Assembly (NCBI GenBank): GCA_003158855.1
Contig: PMLJ01000043.1
Location: forward strand, 1-64,000
DNA from: Acidimicrobiaceae bacterium
GTDB lineage: Bacteria > Actinomycetota > Acidimicrobiia > Acidimicrobiales > RAAP-2
DNA: 64,000 nt
Direction of reading: 5' to 3'
The notes under the pieces are model-generated. The model did not search any database and was not told the DNA's origin. It was given only the letters and a program-made list of their open reading frames with translations. The first letter of the stretch is position 1, and each line of letters opens with the position of its first letter. The position numbers were made by a program, and so were the translations under genes. Shown here in pieces: positions 41,192 to 49,907 of this stretch.

Positions 41192-42511
41192 CTAGCGGGC
41201 CAGTGGCGGAACGAGATCGACGAAGGCGCGATCGGTGACTCGTTCCAAGTGCTCGGCAGCGTCGAGAAGTCGTGCCTCTCCGCCCCACGGAGCAAGCAGG
41301 TGGAGACCTATGGGGAGTTTGGAAGAGTGAAGTCCAATGGGAATCGATATGCCGGGAACTCCCGTCAGGTTGGCCAGCAGGGTCTGGCGCACGTTGGACA
41401 GATCCGCGAACGCACTTCCCGACGGCAGACTCACCCTCGGATCGTCGAGAGTGGGCGCCGGCGCCGGCGTCGTTGGCCAGCAGAGGAAGTCGGCCGACTG
41501 GAAGGCCTTGGCGAGCGATTCGCGCACCGCGGCTCGAACGCGATCGGCCCGCGGGATGAATCGCGCGGGAGCAAGCATTCCCGCGAGGAGTAGTGACCTG
41601 GTGGGTCGGCTGAGAGTCGCGAGGACGTCATTCGGTGGCACCCCGGTTTCGGCGATCAAGCGACTGAGAAATGCTGCGCTGGCGAGTTCGAGGTGATCGA
41701 GACGAACTTCATGGACGTGCCAACCGGCGGCGCCCAGCGCCCTTTCACCGGCGGCTGCGACTTCTGGGTCGACGTCGCTCCAGAACGGGTCTCGGATGAT
41801 CCCCACGCGAAGTCCGCTCCCGCTTTGCTGGGCAAGCGGGCGTTGCAGGAGTGCGGCGGCGAGCATTCTCGCGTCCCCGCCATCGCGGGCGAGAACGCCC
41901 GGCGCGCTGAACGTGGTCGCAGCTCCGAAGTATCCGTCGTACGGCACGGCGCCGTAGGTCAACTTGAGGCCAACCACGCCGCAGTAGGAGGCGGGAAGCC
42001 TGGTGGATCCGCCGCTGTCGCTGCCGAGACTTCCCGCTACCAGTCGAGCCGATACCGCGGCGGCACTGCCGCCGGAGGAACCTCCCGAGCAGTGCACTGG
42101 GTTCCAAGGATTGCCCATCCGTCCGTACGCGGACTCGGTTCCCGTCGTTCCAATCCCCAATTCGTGCTGGTTGGCGATGCCCACGATGACGACTCCCGAG
42201 TCGCGCAGGTTGCGGTAAGGGCCCGAAGCGCTCGCGGGAATGAGATCGAAGGATGTGCCGTTGCGTGCCGCCCGCCACGGCAGGGCGAACATGTCCTTCA
42301 CCGTTATAGGCACTCCGTGCAGCGGGCCCGGCGGGACCGGATTCAGCTCCTCACGATTGGTCGCTTCGAAGACGACCGGTGTCGAATTTATCGACGGGTC
42401 GCGCTCGATTATGCGCGCGATGGTCGCGTCCAAGAGTTCGCGGGCACTCAGGTCGCCTCGCCTCACGGCTTCAGCTTGTTGACGAAGGGTCCAGTCCTGC
42501 GGATGACTCAT
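41192..42511 (-). CDS. Amidase (amidase-signature family)
   Basis: A 439-residue Ser-Ser-Lys amidohydrolase. The Lys lies in ITVKDMF, the cis-Ser in HCSGGSSGGSAAAVSA, the nucleophile Ser in GSDSGGSTRLPASYCGVVGLK. These are the marks of GatA, AtzE and related amidases. ATG 42511 overlaps the stop of a 63-residue upstream protein (ATGA), reminiscent of GatC-GatA and AtzG-AtzE pairs. No GatB is present here, so it is unlikely to be the tRNA amidotransferase. Substrate unknown. Confidence 0.92.
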   Translation of the reverse strand: MSHPQDWTLRQQAEAVRRGDLSARELLDATIARIIERDPSINSTPVVFEATNREELNPVPPGPLHGVPITVKDMFALPWRAARNGTSFDLIPASASGPYRNLRDSGVVIVGIANQHELGIGTTGTESAYGRMGNPWNPVHCSGGSSGGSAAAVSARLVAGSLGSDSGGSTRLPASYCGVVGLKLTYGAVPYDGYFGAATTFSAPGVLARDGGDARMLAAALLQRPLAQQSGSGLRVGIIRDPFWSDVDPEVAAAGERALGAAGWHVHEVRLDHLELASAAFLSRLIAETGVPPNDVLATLSRPTRSLLLAGMLAPARFIPRADRVRAAVRESLAKAFQSADFLCWPTTPAPAPTLDDPRVSLPSGSAFADLSNVRQTLLANLTGVPGISIPIGLHSSKLPIGLHLLAPWGGEARLLDAAEHLERVTDRAFVDLVPPLAR

Positions 42512-42699
42512 GATGGCTTGGGCGCGTGACGCAAATCGATCCCGACCGCGGGGAACTTCTCCAAATCGATGTGGTCGAGGGCTTCGAGCTGATGGATCGT
42601 CCCGGCGTAGATGAGTTCGATGAGGGCAAGGTCGCTGGGGTCAACTTCGATGTTTGATTGGCGATAGGTGGCTCCAGCCCACTCTTCGAATTCACTCAT
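42508..42699 (-). CDS. Small protein coupled to the amidase (AtzG/GatC-like partner)
   Basis: A 63-residue acidic protein starting at ATG 42699 (the open frame extends to 42819). Sequence pattern: short N-terminal helix, then DPSDLALIELIYAGTIHQLE, then an extended tail DLEKFPAVGIDLRHAPKP. Its stop overlaps the amidase ATG, so it is made with it at similar amounts. In AtzEG and GatCAB a small subunit wraps around the amidase with an extended C-terminal tail; this is a plausible analogue. Homology to DUF4089/AtzG is not certain. An inverted repeat lies just upstream. Confidence 0.6.
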   Translation of the reverse strand: MSEFEEWAGATYRQSNIEVDPSDLALIELIYAGTIHQLEALDHIDLEKFPAVGIDLRHAPKPS

Positions 42700-42705
42700 C
42701 GAACG

Positions 42706-42734
42706 GTTCTCGCTTTCGTGCAATGAGTGAGAAC
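42706..42734. promoter_or_regulatory. Inverted repeat upstream of the amidase operon
   Basis: GTTCTCGCT, 11 bases, AGTGAGAAC; eight of nine positions match. It is seven bases before ATG 42699 and so could block transcription or translation start of the amidase operon. Confidence 0.4.
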
Positions 42735-42878
42735 TTCCACCCTTCCACTCCAGTTCGATGCTATCCACATCGCATGCCCGCGTGAGAAAGGAGGCCACAA
42801 TTGCCGAGTTCAAGCCCACGCATCAATTTCAGCATGTCATGTAGTGTGTTGAAAATTCACGCAAAAGGACGTTCGGGC

Positions 42879-43340
42879 ATGGGCGCTGAGGATCGCATGA
42901 TCGAACTGGGAATCATCCTTCCCGAGGCGTCGGTGCCCGTGGCCAATTACGTGATGGCGGTGAGGTCGGGGAGGCTGCTCTTTCTCGCCGGCCACGGCCC
43001 CTACGACCTTGACGGGACCGTCAGGGTTGGGAAGGTCGGCGCCGACCTTGCTCTGGAAGACGCGCGCGGCGCGGCGCGACTGGTGGCCCTCAACTTGCTG
43101 CACACGATTCGACGCGAGCTTGGTTCGCTCGACCGCGTCACTCGCATCGTTAAGGTCCTCGGAATGGTGAACTGCGCGCCAGGTTTCAATCAGACTCCCC
43201 AGGTCATCGATGGTTGCTCGGACGTGCTTGTCGACATCTTCGGCCAGGAGATCGGTAGCCACGCGCGCTCGGCCGTCGGGATGGCCGAGCTTCCATTCGA
43301 TATCGCCGTGGAAATTGAGATGATCTGCGAAGTCGAGTAG
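42879..43340 (+). CDS. RidA-family (YjgF/UK114) protein
   Basis: A 153-residue RidA-like protein; relatives deaminate reactive enamine/imine intermediates. Seen: FLAGHGPYDLDG in the first half, the NCAPGFNQTPQVIDGCSDVLVDIFG segment, and SHARSAVGMAELPFDIAVEIEM with the substrate-binding Arg and final Glu. It is longer than the 127-residue RidA type and belongs to a divergent subgroup. ATG 42879 follows AAAAGGA; ATG 42897 is an alternative. It is divergent from the amidase pair, and RidA-like proteins often accompany amide or pyrimidine catabolism. Confidence 0.9.
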   Translation: MGAEDRMIELGIILPEASVPVANYVMAVRSGRLLFLAGHGPYDLDGTVRVGKVGADLALEDARGAARLVALNLLHTIRRELGSLDRVTRIVKVLGMVNCAPGFNQTPQVIDGCSDVLVDIFGQEIGSHARSAVGMAELPFDIAVEIEMICEVE

Positions 43341-43397
43341 TCCCTGAGCTCGGTACTCTCGGGAACTCATCGTTGCGGCCAGTGATAGAAAGGCCCC

Positions 43398-44153
43398 ATG
43401 CTCCAATTTGAACGAAGTGGTGAAGGGACCCCGGTCGTGCTCGTGCACGGAATCACCGAGTCGCGACGATCGTGGGATCCTCTTCTTGAACGACTGGCTA
43501 GTTCCCACGACGTGATCGCGGTGGACCTGCGCGGTCACGGCGAGTCCGAGGTGATGGGACCCTACGACGTGATCACGCTGGCGTCCGACGTTCACGAGGT
43601 TGTCGAGGCCCTCAGGATCGAGAAACCCCTGCTCATCGGTCACTCACTGGGTGGCACCGTCGCGAGCGTGTACGCCGCGATGTACCCGTGCCGCGGGGTC
43701 GTCAACATCGATCAGCCCATGCGACTAGGCGATTTCCAGACCTCCCTGCGGCCGATCGAGTCGATGCTGCGCGGCGACGACGAAGCCTTCCAGCAGGCGA
43801 TGACCATCGTGTTCGAGTCGATGCGCGGGAGAGCCGACGATGTGGAGTGGAAGCGGCTGGCCTCGCTTCGTCGCGCTGATCACGAAGTCGTGCTCTCCAT
43901 CTGGGCCGCCGTGCTTGAAGCGGAGGCCGAGGACCTCGAAGCGATGGTCACGTCGTTGGCGAGCGCCATCACCGTGCCGTATCTGTCACTGCACGGGACC
44001 AACCCGGGTGAAGGTTACGAAGACTGGCTCTCGAACCTCGTGAGCGGAGCGCGCATCGAGCAGTGGCAAGGCGCCGGCCACTATCCGCATCTCGTCGAGC
44101 CCGAACGCTTCTTTGATCTGCTCGCCGAGTTCGAAGCGTCGCTCGAGCGCTGA
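43398..44153 (+). CDS. Alpha/beta hydrolase
   Basis: A 251-residue hydrolase. Oxyanion HGITESR, strand DLRGHGES, nucleophile elbow GHSLGG, acid in SLHGTNPG region not certain, His in GHYPHLVEPERF. This is the typical layout of esterases and C-C or lactone hydrolases; substrate unknown. ATG 43398 follows AAAGG at four bases. It comes 57 bases after the RidA-like gene on the same strand and may share its function. Confidence 0.85.
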   Translation: MLQFERSGEGTPVVLVHGITESRRSWDPLLERLASSHDVIAVDLRGHGESEVMGPYDVITLASDVHEVVEALRIEKPLLIGHSLGGTVASVYAAMYPCRGVVNIDQPMRLGDFQTSLRPIESMLRGDDEAFQQAMTIVFESMRGRADDVEWKRLASLRRADHEVVLSIWAAVLEAEAEDLEAMVTSLASAITVPYLSLHGTNPGEGYEDWLSNLVSGARIEQWQGAGHYPHLVEPERFFDLLAEFEASLER

Positions 44154-44176
44154 CCCGGAAGCCTTGAACGGGTTCG

Positions 44177-44962
44177 CTACTCGATCCAGCCCTGGTCGCG
44201 GGCGATCTGCTCCACGTCGCCGATGCGAAAACCATTGCGATGCTGGAGCGTGCGGATAAGTCCGCCGGCCTCGTAGAGCGATTCGTGGGTGCCGGTGTCG
44301 AGCCACGTGGTGGCGCGCGAGAGCACCTCCACCCGAAGTTCGCCCATCTCGAGGTATGCGTTGTTGAGGGCAGTGATCTCGAGTTCACCGCGCGCGCTGG
44401 GTTTGAGCTCGTGCGCCAGTTTCGTGGCGCGCTCGTCGTAGAAGTAGATCCCCGGCACGGCGTAGTTGCTCTTCGCCACGGCGGGCTTCTCCTCGATCGA
44501 GATGACCGTGCCGTGCTCGTCGAACTCCACGACCCCGTACGCGGAGGGGTCGCCCACCTCGTAGGCGAAGATGAGCGCGCCCACGACATCGATGTTCTGG
44601 CGAAGGTGGGTTCCCAGTCCGGGACCGTAGAAGAGATTGTCGCCGAGAATGAGCGCGCACTTGTCGCCGTTCAGGAACTCCTCGCCGAGGATGAGCGCCT
44701 GGGCGAGGCCGTTGGGCTGGTCCTGAACGACGTAGGAGATCTTGATACCCAGTTGCGATCCGTCACCGAGCAGACGCCGGAAGGCGTCCTGATCGTGGGG
44801 GGTCGTGATGAGGAGAATTTCGCGCAGTCCGCTCAGCATCAACGTACTCAGCGGATAGTAGATCATTGGCTTGTCGTAGATCGGCAGCAACTGCTTGGAA
44901 ACCGCGCGCGTGATGGGGTACAGGCGAGTCCCACTACCTCCGGCCAGAATGATTCCCTTCAC
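44177..44962 (-). CDS. rmlA: Glucose-1-phosphate thymidylyltransferase
   Basis: A 261-residue nucleotidyltransferase making dTDP-glucose, first step to dTDP-L-rhamnose. Seen: [13 protein letters not shown] (nucleotide binding), [43 protein letters not shown], and [10 protein letters not shown]. It is shorter than the about 290-residue E. coli type at the C-terminus, ending soon after [11 protein letters not shown]; such short forms exist. GTG 44962 has TATACT six bases upstream, so the transcript is probably leaderless. Divergent from rmlBC across 51 bases. Confidence 0.95.
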   Translation of the reverse strand: MKGIILAGGSGTRLYPITRAVSKQLLPIYDKPMIYYPLSTLMLSGLREILLITTPHDQDAFRRLLGDGSQLGIKISYVVQDQPNGLAQALILGEEFLNGDKCALILGDNLFYGPGLGTHLRQNIDVVGALIFAYEVGDPSAYGVVEFDEHGTVISIEEKPAVAKSNYAVPGIYFYDERATKLAHELKPSARGELEITALNNAYLEMGELRVEVLSRATTWLDTGTHESLYEAGGLIRTLQHRNGFRIGDVEQIARDQGWIE

Positions 44963-44968
44963 CTCATT

Positions 44969-44974
44969 AGTATA
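44969..44974 (-). promoter_or_regulatory. Leaderless -10 element of rmlA
   Basis: TATACT on the minus strand, six bases before GTG 44962, in the 51-base divergent region shared with rmlB. Confidence 0.6.
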
Positions 44975-45013
44975 GAAGTCTCAACACCCCTTTCTAAAGG
45001 CCGAGGTACCTCA

Positions 45014-45991
45014 ATGCGCGTAGTGATCACTGGGGCGGCCGGGTTCATTGGCTCCCGCTTTACTGAACTATTTCTCGAAGATGCCGAGCGACTTGGCTAC
45101 GACGAGGTCATCCTCCTCGACGCCTTGACGTACTCGGGGCGTCGTGAGAACATGACCCAGGCCCTCCTCGACTCGCGCGTCACCTTCGTCGAAGGTTCGA
45201 TCCTCGACGCGGAGATCACCGACGAGTTGCTCCGAAACGCCGACGCGGTGATGCACTTCGCCGCGGAGAGCCACGTTGACCGCTCCATCACCGGAGCGCG
45301 GGCGTTCTTCGAAACCAACGTTCTCGGCACTCAGCAGCTGCTCGAGAGCGCGCGACGCGGTGGGGTCGGGCGCTTCGTGCACGTCTCTACTGACGAGGTC
45401 TACGGGACAATTCCCGAGGGGTCGTGGCGCGAGGACCACCTCCTCGAGCCGAATTCGCCGTACTCATCGAGCAAGGCCGGCTCGGACCTGGCGGCGCTGG
45501 CGTACCACCGGACCTTCGGTCTGCCCGTCATGGTGACGAGGTGCTCGAACAACTACGGGCCGCGTCAGTTCCCCGAGAAGGTCATTCCGCTGTTCGTCAC
45601 CAACCTGAGCGACGGACTCAACGTGCCGCTCTACGGTGATGGGCTGAACGTTCGTGACTGGCTGCACGTCGATGACCATTGCCGCGGGATCCTGCTCGTC
45701 CTCGAGAGGGGCCGCGCCGGGGAGATCTACAACATCGGCGGCGGTACCGAATTGACCAACAAGGAGTTGACTCGTCGCCTGCTGGAGCTCTGCGGGTGTG
45801 ATGAGTCCAGGATCGAGCCCGTCACCGACCGTCTCGGCCACGACCGTCGCTACTCGGTGGACTGCACGAAGATCAGGGAAGAGCTCGGCTACGTGCCCCT
45901 CGTCAACTTCGACGAGGGCCTCGCCGCGACCGTGGAGTGGTACCACGACAACGAGGTGTGGTGGCGGCCGCTGAAGGAGACACAGTCATGA
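45014..45991 (+). CDS. rmlB: dTDP-glucose 4,6-dehydratase
   Basis: A 325-residue extended short-chain dehydrogenase. NAD-binding GAAGFIG at the N-terminus, STDEVYG with the Asp-Glu pair specific for the dehydratase, YSSSK (Tyr-x3-Lys), SNNYGPRQFPEKVIPLF and GDGLNVRDWLHVDDHC. It converts dTDP-glucose to the 4-keto-6-deoxy sugar. ATG 45014 follows GAGG. The stop overlaps rmlC (ATGA). Confidence 0.96.
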   Translation: MRVVITGAAGFIGSRFTELFLEDAERLGYDEVILLDALTYSGRRENMTQALLDSRVTFVEGSILDAEITDELLRNADAVMHFAAESHVDRSITGARAFFETNVLGTQQLLESARRGGVGRFVHVSTDEVYGTIPEGSWREDHLLEPNSPYSSSKAGSDLAALAYHRTFGLPVMVTRCSNNYGPRQFPEKVIPLFVTNLSDGLNVPLYGDGLNVRDWLHVDDHCRGILLVLERGRAGEIYNIGGGTELTNKELTRRLLELCGCDESRIEPVTDRLGHDRRYSVDCTKIREELGYVPLVNFDEGLAATVEWYHDNEVWWRPLKETQS

Positions 45992-46551
45992 AGTTGCGCG
46001 AACTCTCGATCCCCGGGCTCTTGGTGCTCGAGTCGCCCGTGCACGGTGACGACCGAGGATTCTTTCGCGAATGGTTCAAGCTCGGTGACGTCGAGGCGGC
46101 GGGCGTCTCGTTTCACACGGAGCAGGCGAACCTCTCGATGTCGAGCCGCGACGTCGTGCGGGGACTCCATTACTCGCTCGCTCCCCAGGGCCAGGCGAAG
46201 GTGGTCACGTGCGTCTTTGGTGAGTTGGATGACGTCATTGTCGACGTTCGCGTTGGTTCGCCCTCGTTCGGCTTCGTCGAAGTCGTCCACCTCAGCGCCA
46301 GCGATGGCCGGTCGGTCCTGCTTCCGGCGGGAGTGGCCCACGGGTTCTGCGTCACTAGCGAGACCGCGGCGCTTTCGTACCTCTTGTCGTCGCCATTCAA
46401 CGCGCCGTTCGAGTTGGAGATTGATCCGTTCGACCGGGAGATCAACGTCCCGTGGACGATCCACGGTGAACCCCTCCTGAGCCCCAAGGATGCCGCAGCG
46501 CCTTCACTGGCTGCGCGTCTGGCGGCGAACGAGCTCCCCGCCTTTGGCTAG
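45988..46551 (+). CDS. rmlC: dTDP-4-dehydrorhamnose 3,5-epimerase
   Basis: A 187-residue cupin epimerase. Seen: HGDDRGFFREWF, QANLSMSSRDVVRGLHYSLAPQGQAKVV (with the catalytic His in GLHY), VIVDVRVGSPSFG, LLPAGVAHGFCV, and a C-terminal DREINVPW. Coupled to rmlB by ATGA. rmlD, the final reductase, is not in this window and must be elsewhere for rhamnose synthesis. Confidence 0.95.
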   Translation: MKLRELSIPGLLVLESPVHGDDRGFFREWFKLGDVEAAGVSFHTEQANLSMSSRDVVRGLHYSLAPQGQAKVVTCVFGELDDVIVDVRVGSPSFGFVEVVHLSASDGRSVLLPAGVAHGFCVTSETAALSYLLSSPFNAPFELEIDPFDREINVPWTIHGEPLLSPKDAAAPSLAARLAANELPAFG

Positions 46552-46583
46552 GGATCGTTTGGGTTTTCGCGGCGGTTCGTTGC

Positions 46584-46589
46584 TAGCGT
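46584..46589 (+). promoter_or_regulatory. Leaderless -10 element of deoC
   Basis: TAGCGT, seven bases before GTG 46597. A GAGG also touches the start, so an SD reading is possible. Confidence 0.45.
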
Positions 46590-46596
46590 TGTTGAG

Positions 46597-47589
46597 GTGA
46601 GTACCGCGTCTCTTCGCCTCGTGAGCAAAGATGATTACGGCGTCAAGATTCCTCGCGCGAGCACTGTTCCTTCCGTCGGGTCCGAGGCGCAGCTTCGCGC
46701 GCATCTTGCGGCTCTTTCCGGCGTTGACGCCGCTGGCGCCGAGGCGCGAGCCGCCAAGCTGGCGACGCGATCGATCAAGAAGTCGACCAAGCTGGCGGCC
46801 ATTGATCTGGCGATCTCCATGGTGGACCTCACGACTCTGGAAGGCGCCGACACGCCCGGTCGGGTGAGTTCGCTCTGCGCCAAGGCCCTTCGACCCGACC
46901 CTCGCGACCTCACCGTACCGTCGGTCGCTGCGGTGTGCGTGTACCCGGACTTGGTCGCACACGCGCGTTCGGTGCTCGCCGCCTCACCCGTGGCAGTTGC
47001 CTCGGTCGCGACGGCGTTCCCATCGGGACGCGCGTCGTTCAACGTAAAGCTGCTCGATGTCCACGAGGCGGTCGTCGCGGGGGCCAACGAGATCGACATG
47101 GTGATCGACCGCGGGGCGTTCCTCTCCGGGCGTTTGGGGCAGGTCTTCGACGAAGTGGTCGCGGTGAAAGAGGCGTGCGGCGAAGCGCACCTGAAGGTCA
47201 TCCTGGAAACGGGAGAACTGGTCACCTACGACAACGTTCGCCGAGCCAGTTGGCTCGCGATGCTCGCTGGCGCCGACTTCATCAAGACTTCCACCGGCAA
47301 GGTCGCGGTGAGCGCCACGACGCCCGTCGCGCTGGTCATGCTCGAAGCGGTTCGTGACTTCGCCGAGACCACGGGTCGGATAGTCGGGGTGAAGGTGGCG
47401 GGCGGGATCCGCAACACCAAGGACGCGATGAAGTACCTGGTCCTCGTCAATGAGACCGTGGGCTCGACGTGGCTCACGCCTGATCTGTTCCGCTTCGGAG
47501 CGTCGTCATTGCTCAATGATCTCCTGATGCAACGACTCAAGCAGCGACGCGGGGCGTACGTTCGACCCGACGGATTCAGCGGGGACTGA
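46597..47589 (+). CDS. deoC: Deoxyribose-phosphate aldolase
   Basis: A 330-residue class I aldolase cleaving deoxyribose-5-phosphate to acetaldehyde and glyceraldehyde-3-phosphate. Seen: AAVCVYPDLV, FPSGRASFNVKLLDVHEAV, GANEIDMVIDRGAF, KVILETGEL, ADFIKTSTGK and the Schiff-base Lys in GVKVAGGIR. The N-terminus is about 60 residues longer than the short bacterial type, as in other actinobacterial and animal forms. GTG 46597 is first in a run of five tightly spaced genes for nucleoside catabolism. Confidence 0.95.
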   Translation: MSTASLRLVSKDDYGVKIPRASTVPSVGSEAQLRAHLAALSGVDAAGAEARAAKLATRSIKKSTKLAAIDLAISMVDLTTLEGADTPGRVSSLCAKALRPDPRDLTVPSVAAVCVYPDLVAHARSVLAASPVAVASVATAFPSGRASFNVKLLDVHEAVVAGANEIDMVIDRGAFLSGRLGQVFDEVVAVKEACGEAHLKVILETGELVTYDNVRRASWLAMLAGADFIKTSTGKVAVSATTPVALVMLEAVRDFAETTGRIVGVKVAGGIRNTKDAMKYLVLVNETVGSTWLTPDLFRFGASSLLNDLLMQRLKQRRGAYVRPDGFSGD

Positions 47590-47590
47590 C

Positions 47591-49057
47591 ATGACCGAGA
47601 AGAAACTGGCGAACTCGCAACTGGGCTCACTCGAGTACGACCCGGCTCCCGAGTCCGCCTCGATCGCCCGTCTGAAGCCGAGCTACGGACTGTTCATCGG
47701 CGGTTCGTTCAGCGATCCATCCAAGCACGAGCAGTTCGTGACGCTGAATCCGGCGAATGAGGAGGTCCTCGCGACGGTCGCCCAGGCGAGCGCCGGTGAC
47801 GTGGACGCGGCGGTCGCAGCGGCTCGCCACGCCTACGAAACGGCCTGGTCCAAGACCACGGGCGCCGAGCGTTCGAAGTACCTCTTTCGCATCGCCCGGC
47901 TGATCCAGGAAAGGGCTCGCGAACTCGCGGTCGTGGAGACTCTCGACAACGGCAAGCCCATCCGCGAGTCGCGCGACGTCGACGTCCCGTTGGCCGCGGC
48001 GCACTTCTTCTACTACGCCGGCTGGGCGGACAAGCTCGACCATGCGGGATTCGGGGCGGATCCCCGACCCATTGGCGTTGCGGGCCAAATCATCCCTTGG
48101 AACTTCCCACTCTTGATGGCGGCGTGGAAACTCGCTCCCGCGCTCGCCGCCGGCAACACCTGCGTGTTGAAGCCCGCGGAGACGACCCCGCTCAGCGCGC
48201 TGATCCTCGCCGAGATCCTCCAACAGGCCGACCTGCCGCCCGGCGTCGTCAACATCGTCACCGGGAACGGCACGACGGGGGCGGCGCTCGTCGACCATCC
48301 CGGAGTGGACAAGATCGCGTTCACGGGATCGACCAACGTCGGAAGGCTGATCCAGCAGCGTGTCGCGTCGAGCCAGAAGCGACTCACACTCGAGCTCGGC
48401 GGCAAGGGAGCGAACATCGTGTTCGAGGACGCCCCGATCGATGAGATGATCGAAGGCATCATCGACGGCATCTTCTTCAACCAGGGTCATGTGTGCTGCG
48501 CAGGTTCGCGGCTCCTCGTGCAGGAGTCGATCGCCGACGAGGTGCTTCGCCGACTGGTTCGCCGTGTCGAACAGCTGCGCGTGGGCGACCCCATGGACAA
48601 GAACACCGACGTCGGGGCCATCAATTCGGCGGCGCAGTTGGCTCGCATCCAGGAACTCACCGCGTTCGGTGAGCGCGAGGGTGCGACGCGCTACACGAGC
48701 TCGTGCGTGCTTCCCGAGAAGGGCTACTGGTTCGCGCCGACGATCTTCGCCGACGTCTCGCAGTCGCACCGCATCGCGCGCGAGGAGATCTTCGGCCCGG
48801 TGCTTTCGGTGCTGACGTTCCGCACCCCCGAAGAAGCGGTCGCCAAGGCCAACAACACCAACTACGGGCTCGCGTGCGGTGTCTGGAGTGAGAAGGGGAG
48901 CCGAACCCTCTGGGTCGCCCAGCGCCTGCGTGCCGGAGTGATCTGGGCCAATACGTACAACCGTTTCGATCCGACGAGCCCCTTCGGGGGGGTCCGCGAA
49001 TCCGGCTTCGGGCGCGAAGGTGGCCGTCATGGTCTGGAGGCGTACCTCAATGTCTGA
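47591..49057 (+). CDS. Aldehyde dehydrogenase, catalytic
   Basis: A 488-residue NAD(P)-dependent aldehyde dehydrogenase. PWNFPLLMAAWKLAPAL, FTGSTNVGRLI, the catalytic Glu E268 in LELGG and catalytic Cys in GHVCCAGSR (C302 or C303) are all present, matching canonical positions. Two bases after deoC, it probably oxidises the acetaldehyde made by DeoC to acetate. Its stop lies inside the start of a second, shorter aldehyde dehydrogenase paralogue (8-base overlap), which lacks catalytic residues and may be a subunit. Confidence 0.93.
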   Translation: MTEKKLANSQLGSLEYDPAPESASIARLKPSYGLFIGGSFSDPSKHEQFVTLNPANEEVLATVAQASAGDVDAAVAAARHAYETAWSKTTGAERSKYLFRIARLIQERARELAVVETLDNGKPIRESRDVDVPLAAAHFFYYAGWADKLDHAGFGADPRPIGVAGQIIPWNFPLLMAAWKLAPALAAGNTCVLKPAETTPLSALILAEILQQADLPPGVVNIVTGNGTTGAALVDHPGVDKIAFTGSTNVGRLIQQRVASSQKRLTLELGGKGANIVFEDAPIDEMIEGIIDGIFFNQGHVCCAGSRLLVQESIADEVLRRLVRRVEQLRVGDPMDKNTDVGAINSAAQLARIQELTAFGEREGATRYTSSCVLPEKGYWFAPTIFADVSQSHRIAREEIFGPVLSVLTFRTPEEAVAKANNTNYGLACGVWSEKGSRTLWVAQRLRAGVIWANTYNRFDPTSPFGGVRESGFGREGGRHGLEAYLNV

Positions 49058-49907
49058 TAGCCGTCTCGACGTTCGAAAGACCTACAAGCTGCTCATCAAC
49101 GGCGCCTTTCCGCGCTCCGAGTCGGGCCGCAGTTACGAAGTGACCACCGCGACCGGTGAGTTCCTGGCCAACGTGGCCCAAGGGTCGCGCAAGGACCTTC
49201 GCGACGCCGTGGCGGCCGCCCGCGCAGCGCAGGCGAAATGGTGGGGGTCGACCGCGTACAACAGAGGCCAGGTCATCTACCGTCTCGCGGAGATGGCCGA
49301 ATCGCGCCGGGCCGAACTGGCCGAGCACGTGGCCTTCGCCGAGGGCCTCAGCGCGAAGAAGGCGCAGAAGAGCGTCTCGCGCGCCATCGACCGGATGGTC
49401 TGGTACGCCGGATGGACCGACAAGATCGCCCAGGTGTTCGGCGGAGCGAATCCGGTGGCGGGTCCGTTCTTCAACTTCTCGCTCCCGACCCCGAGCGGTG
49501 TCGTCGCGGTCATCGCTTCGCAGGATTCCTCGCTGGAGGGGTTCGTCGACGAGGTACTCGCGCCGATCTCGGCTGGCAACACCGTGGTCGTCATCTCGAG
49601 CGAGCGGCGTCCGACACCGAGCATCCTGCTCGGCGAGATGACCGCCACCTCGGACTTCCCGGCGGGTGTACTCAACATCGTCTCCGGTATCACCGCCGAG
49701 CTGGCGCCCACGCTGGCGTCGCACGAGGACGTTGACGGGATCGACCTCGCCGGGGTCGTCGGCGATGAGGCGAATGAACTGAGCATCACGGCGGCCGCGT
49801 CGATCAAGCGGGTCTTTCGGCCCAACGAAAACGACACCGCAACGACAACTCGACGGCTGCGGGCGTTCATCGAGATCTCGACCGTATGGCACACGATCGG
49901 ACAGTGA
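49050..49907 (+). CDS. Truncated, catalytically dead aldehyde dehydrogenase paralogue
   Basis: A 285-residue protein matching the N-terminal and NAD-binding half of aldehyde dehydrogenases: LINGAFPRSESGRSYEV, DLRDAVAAARAAQAKWW, RAIDRMVWYAGWTDKI, then NFSLPTPSGVVAVIA, PAGVLNIVSG. It stops before the catalytic Cys and has no LELGG; HEDVDGIDLAG replaces the usual F-T-G-S region. The frame ends cleanly and is coupled on both sides, so this is a maintained pseudo-enzyme, not a decayed gene. It may form a complex with the full-length enzyme made just upstream. Start ATG 49050. Confidence 0.85.
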   Translation: MSDSRLDVRKTYKLLINGAFPRSESGRSYEVTTATGEFLANVAQGSRKDLRDAVAAARAAQAKWWGSTAYNRGQVIYRLAEMAESRRAELAEHVAFAEGLSAKKAQKSVSRAIDRMVWYAGWTDKIAQVFGGANPVAGPFFNFSLPTPSGVVAVIASQDSSLEGFVDEVLAPISAGNTVVVISSERRPTPSILLGEMTATSDFPAGVLNIVSGITAELAPTLASHEDVDGIDLAGVVGDEANELSITAAASIKRVFRPNENDTATTTRRLRAFIEISTVWHTIGQ

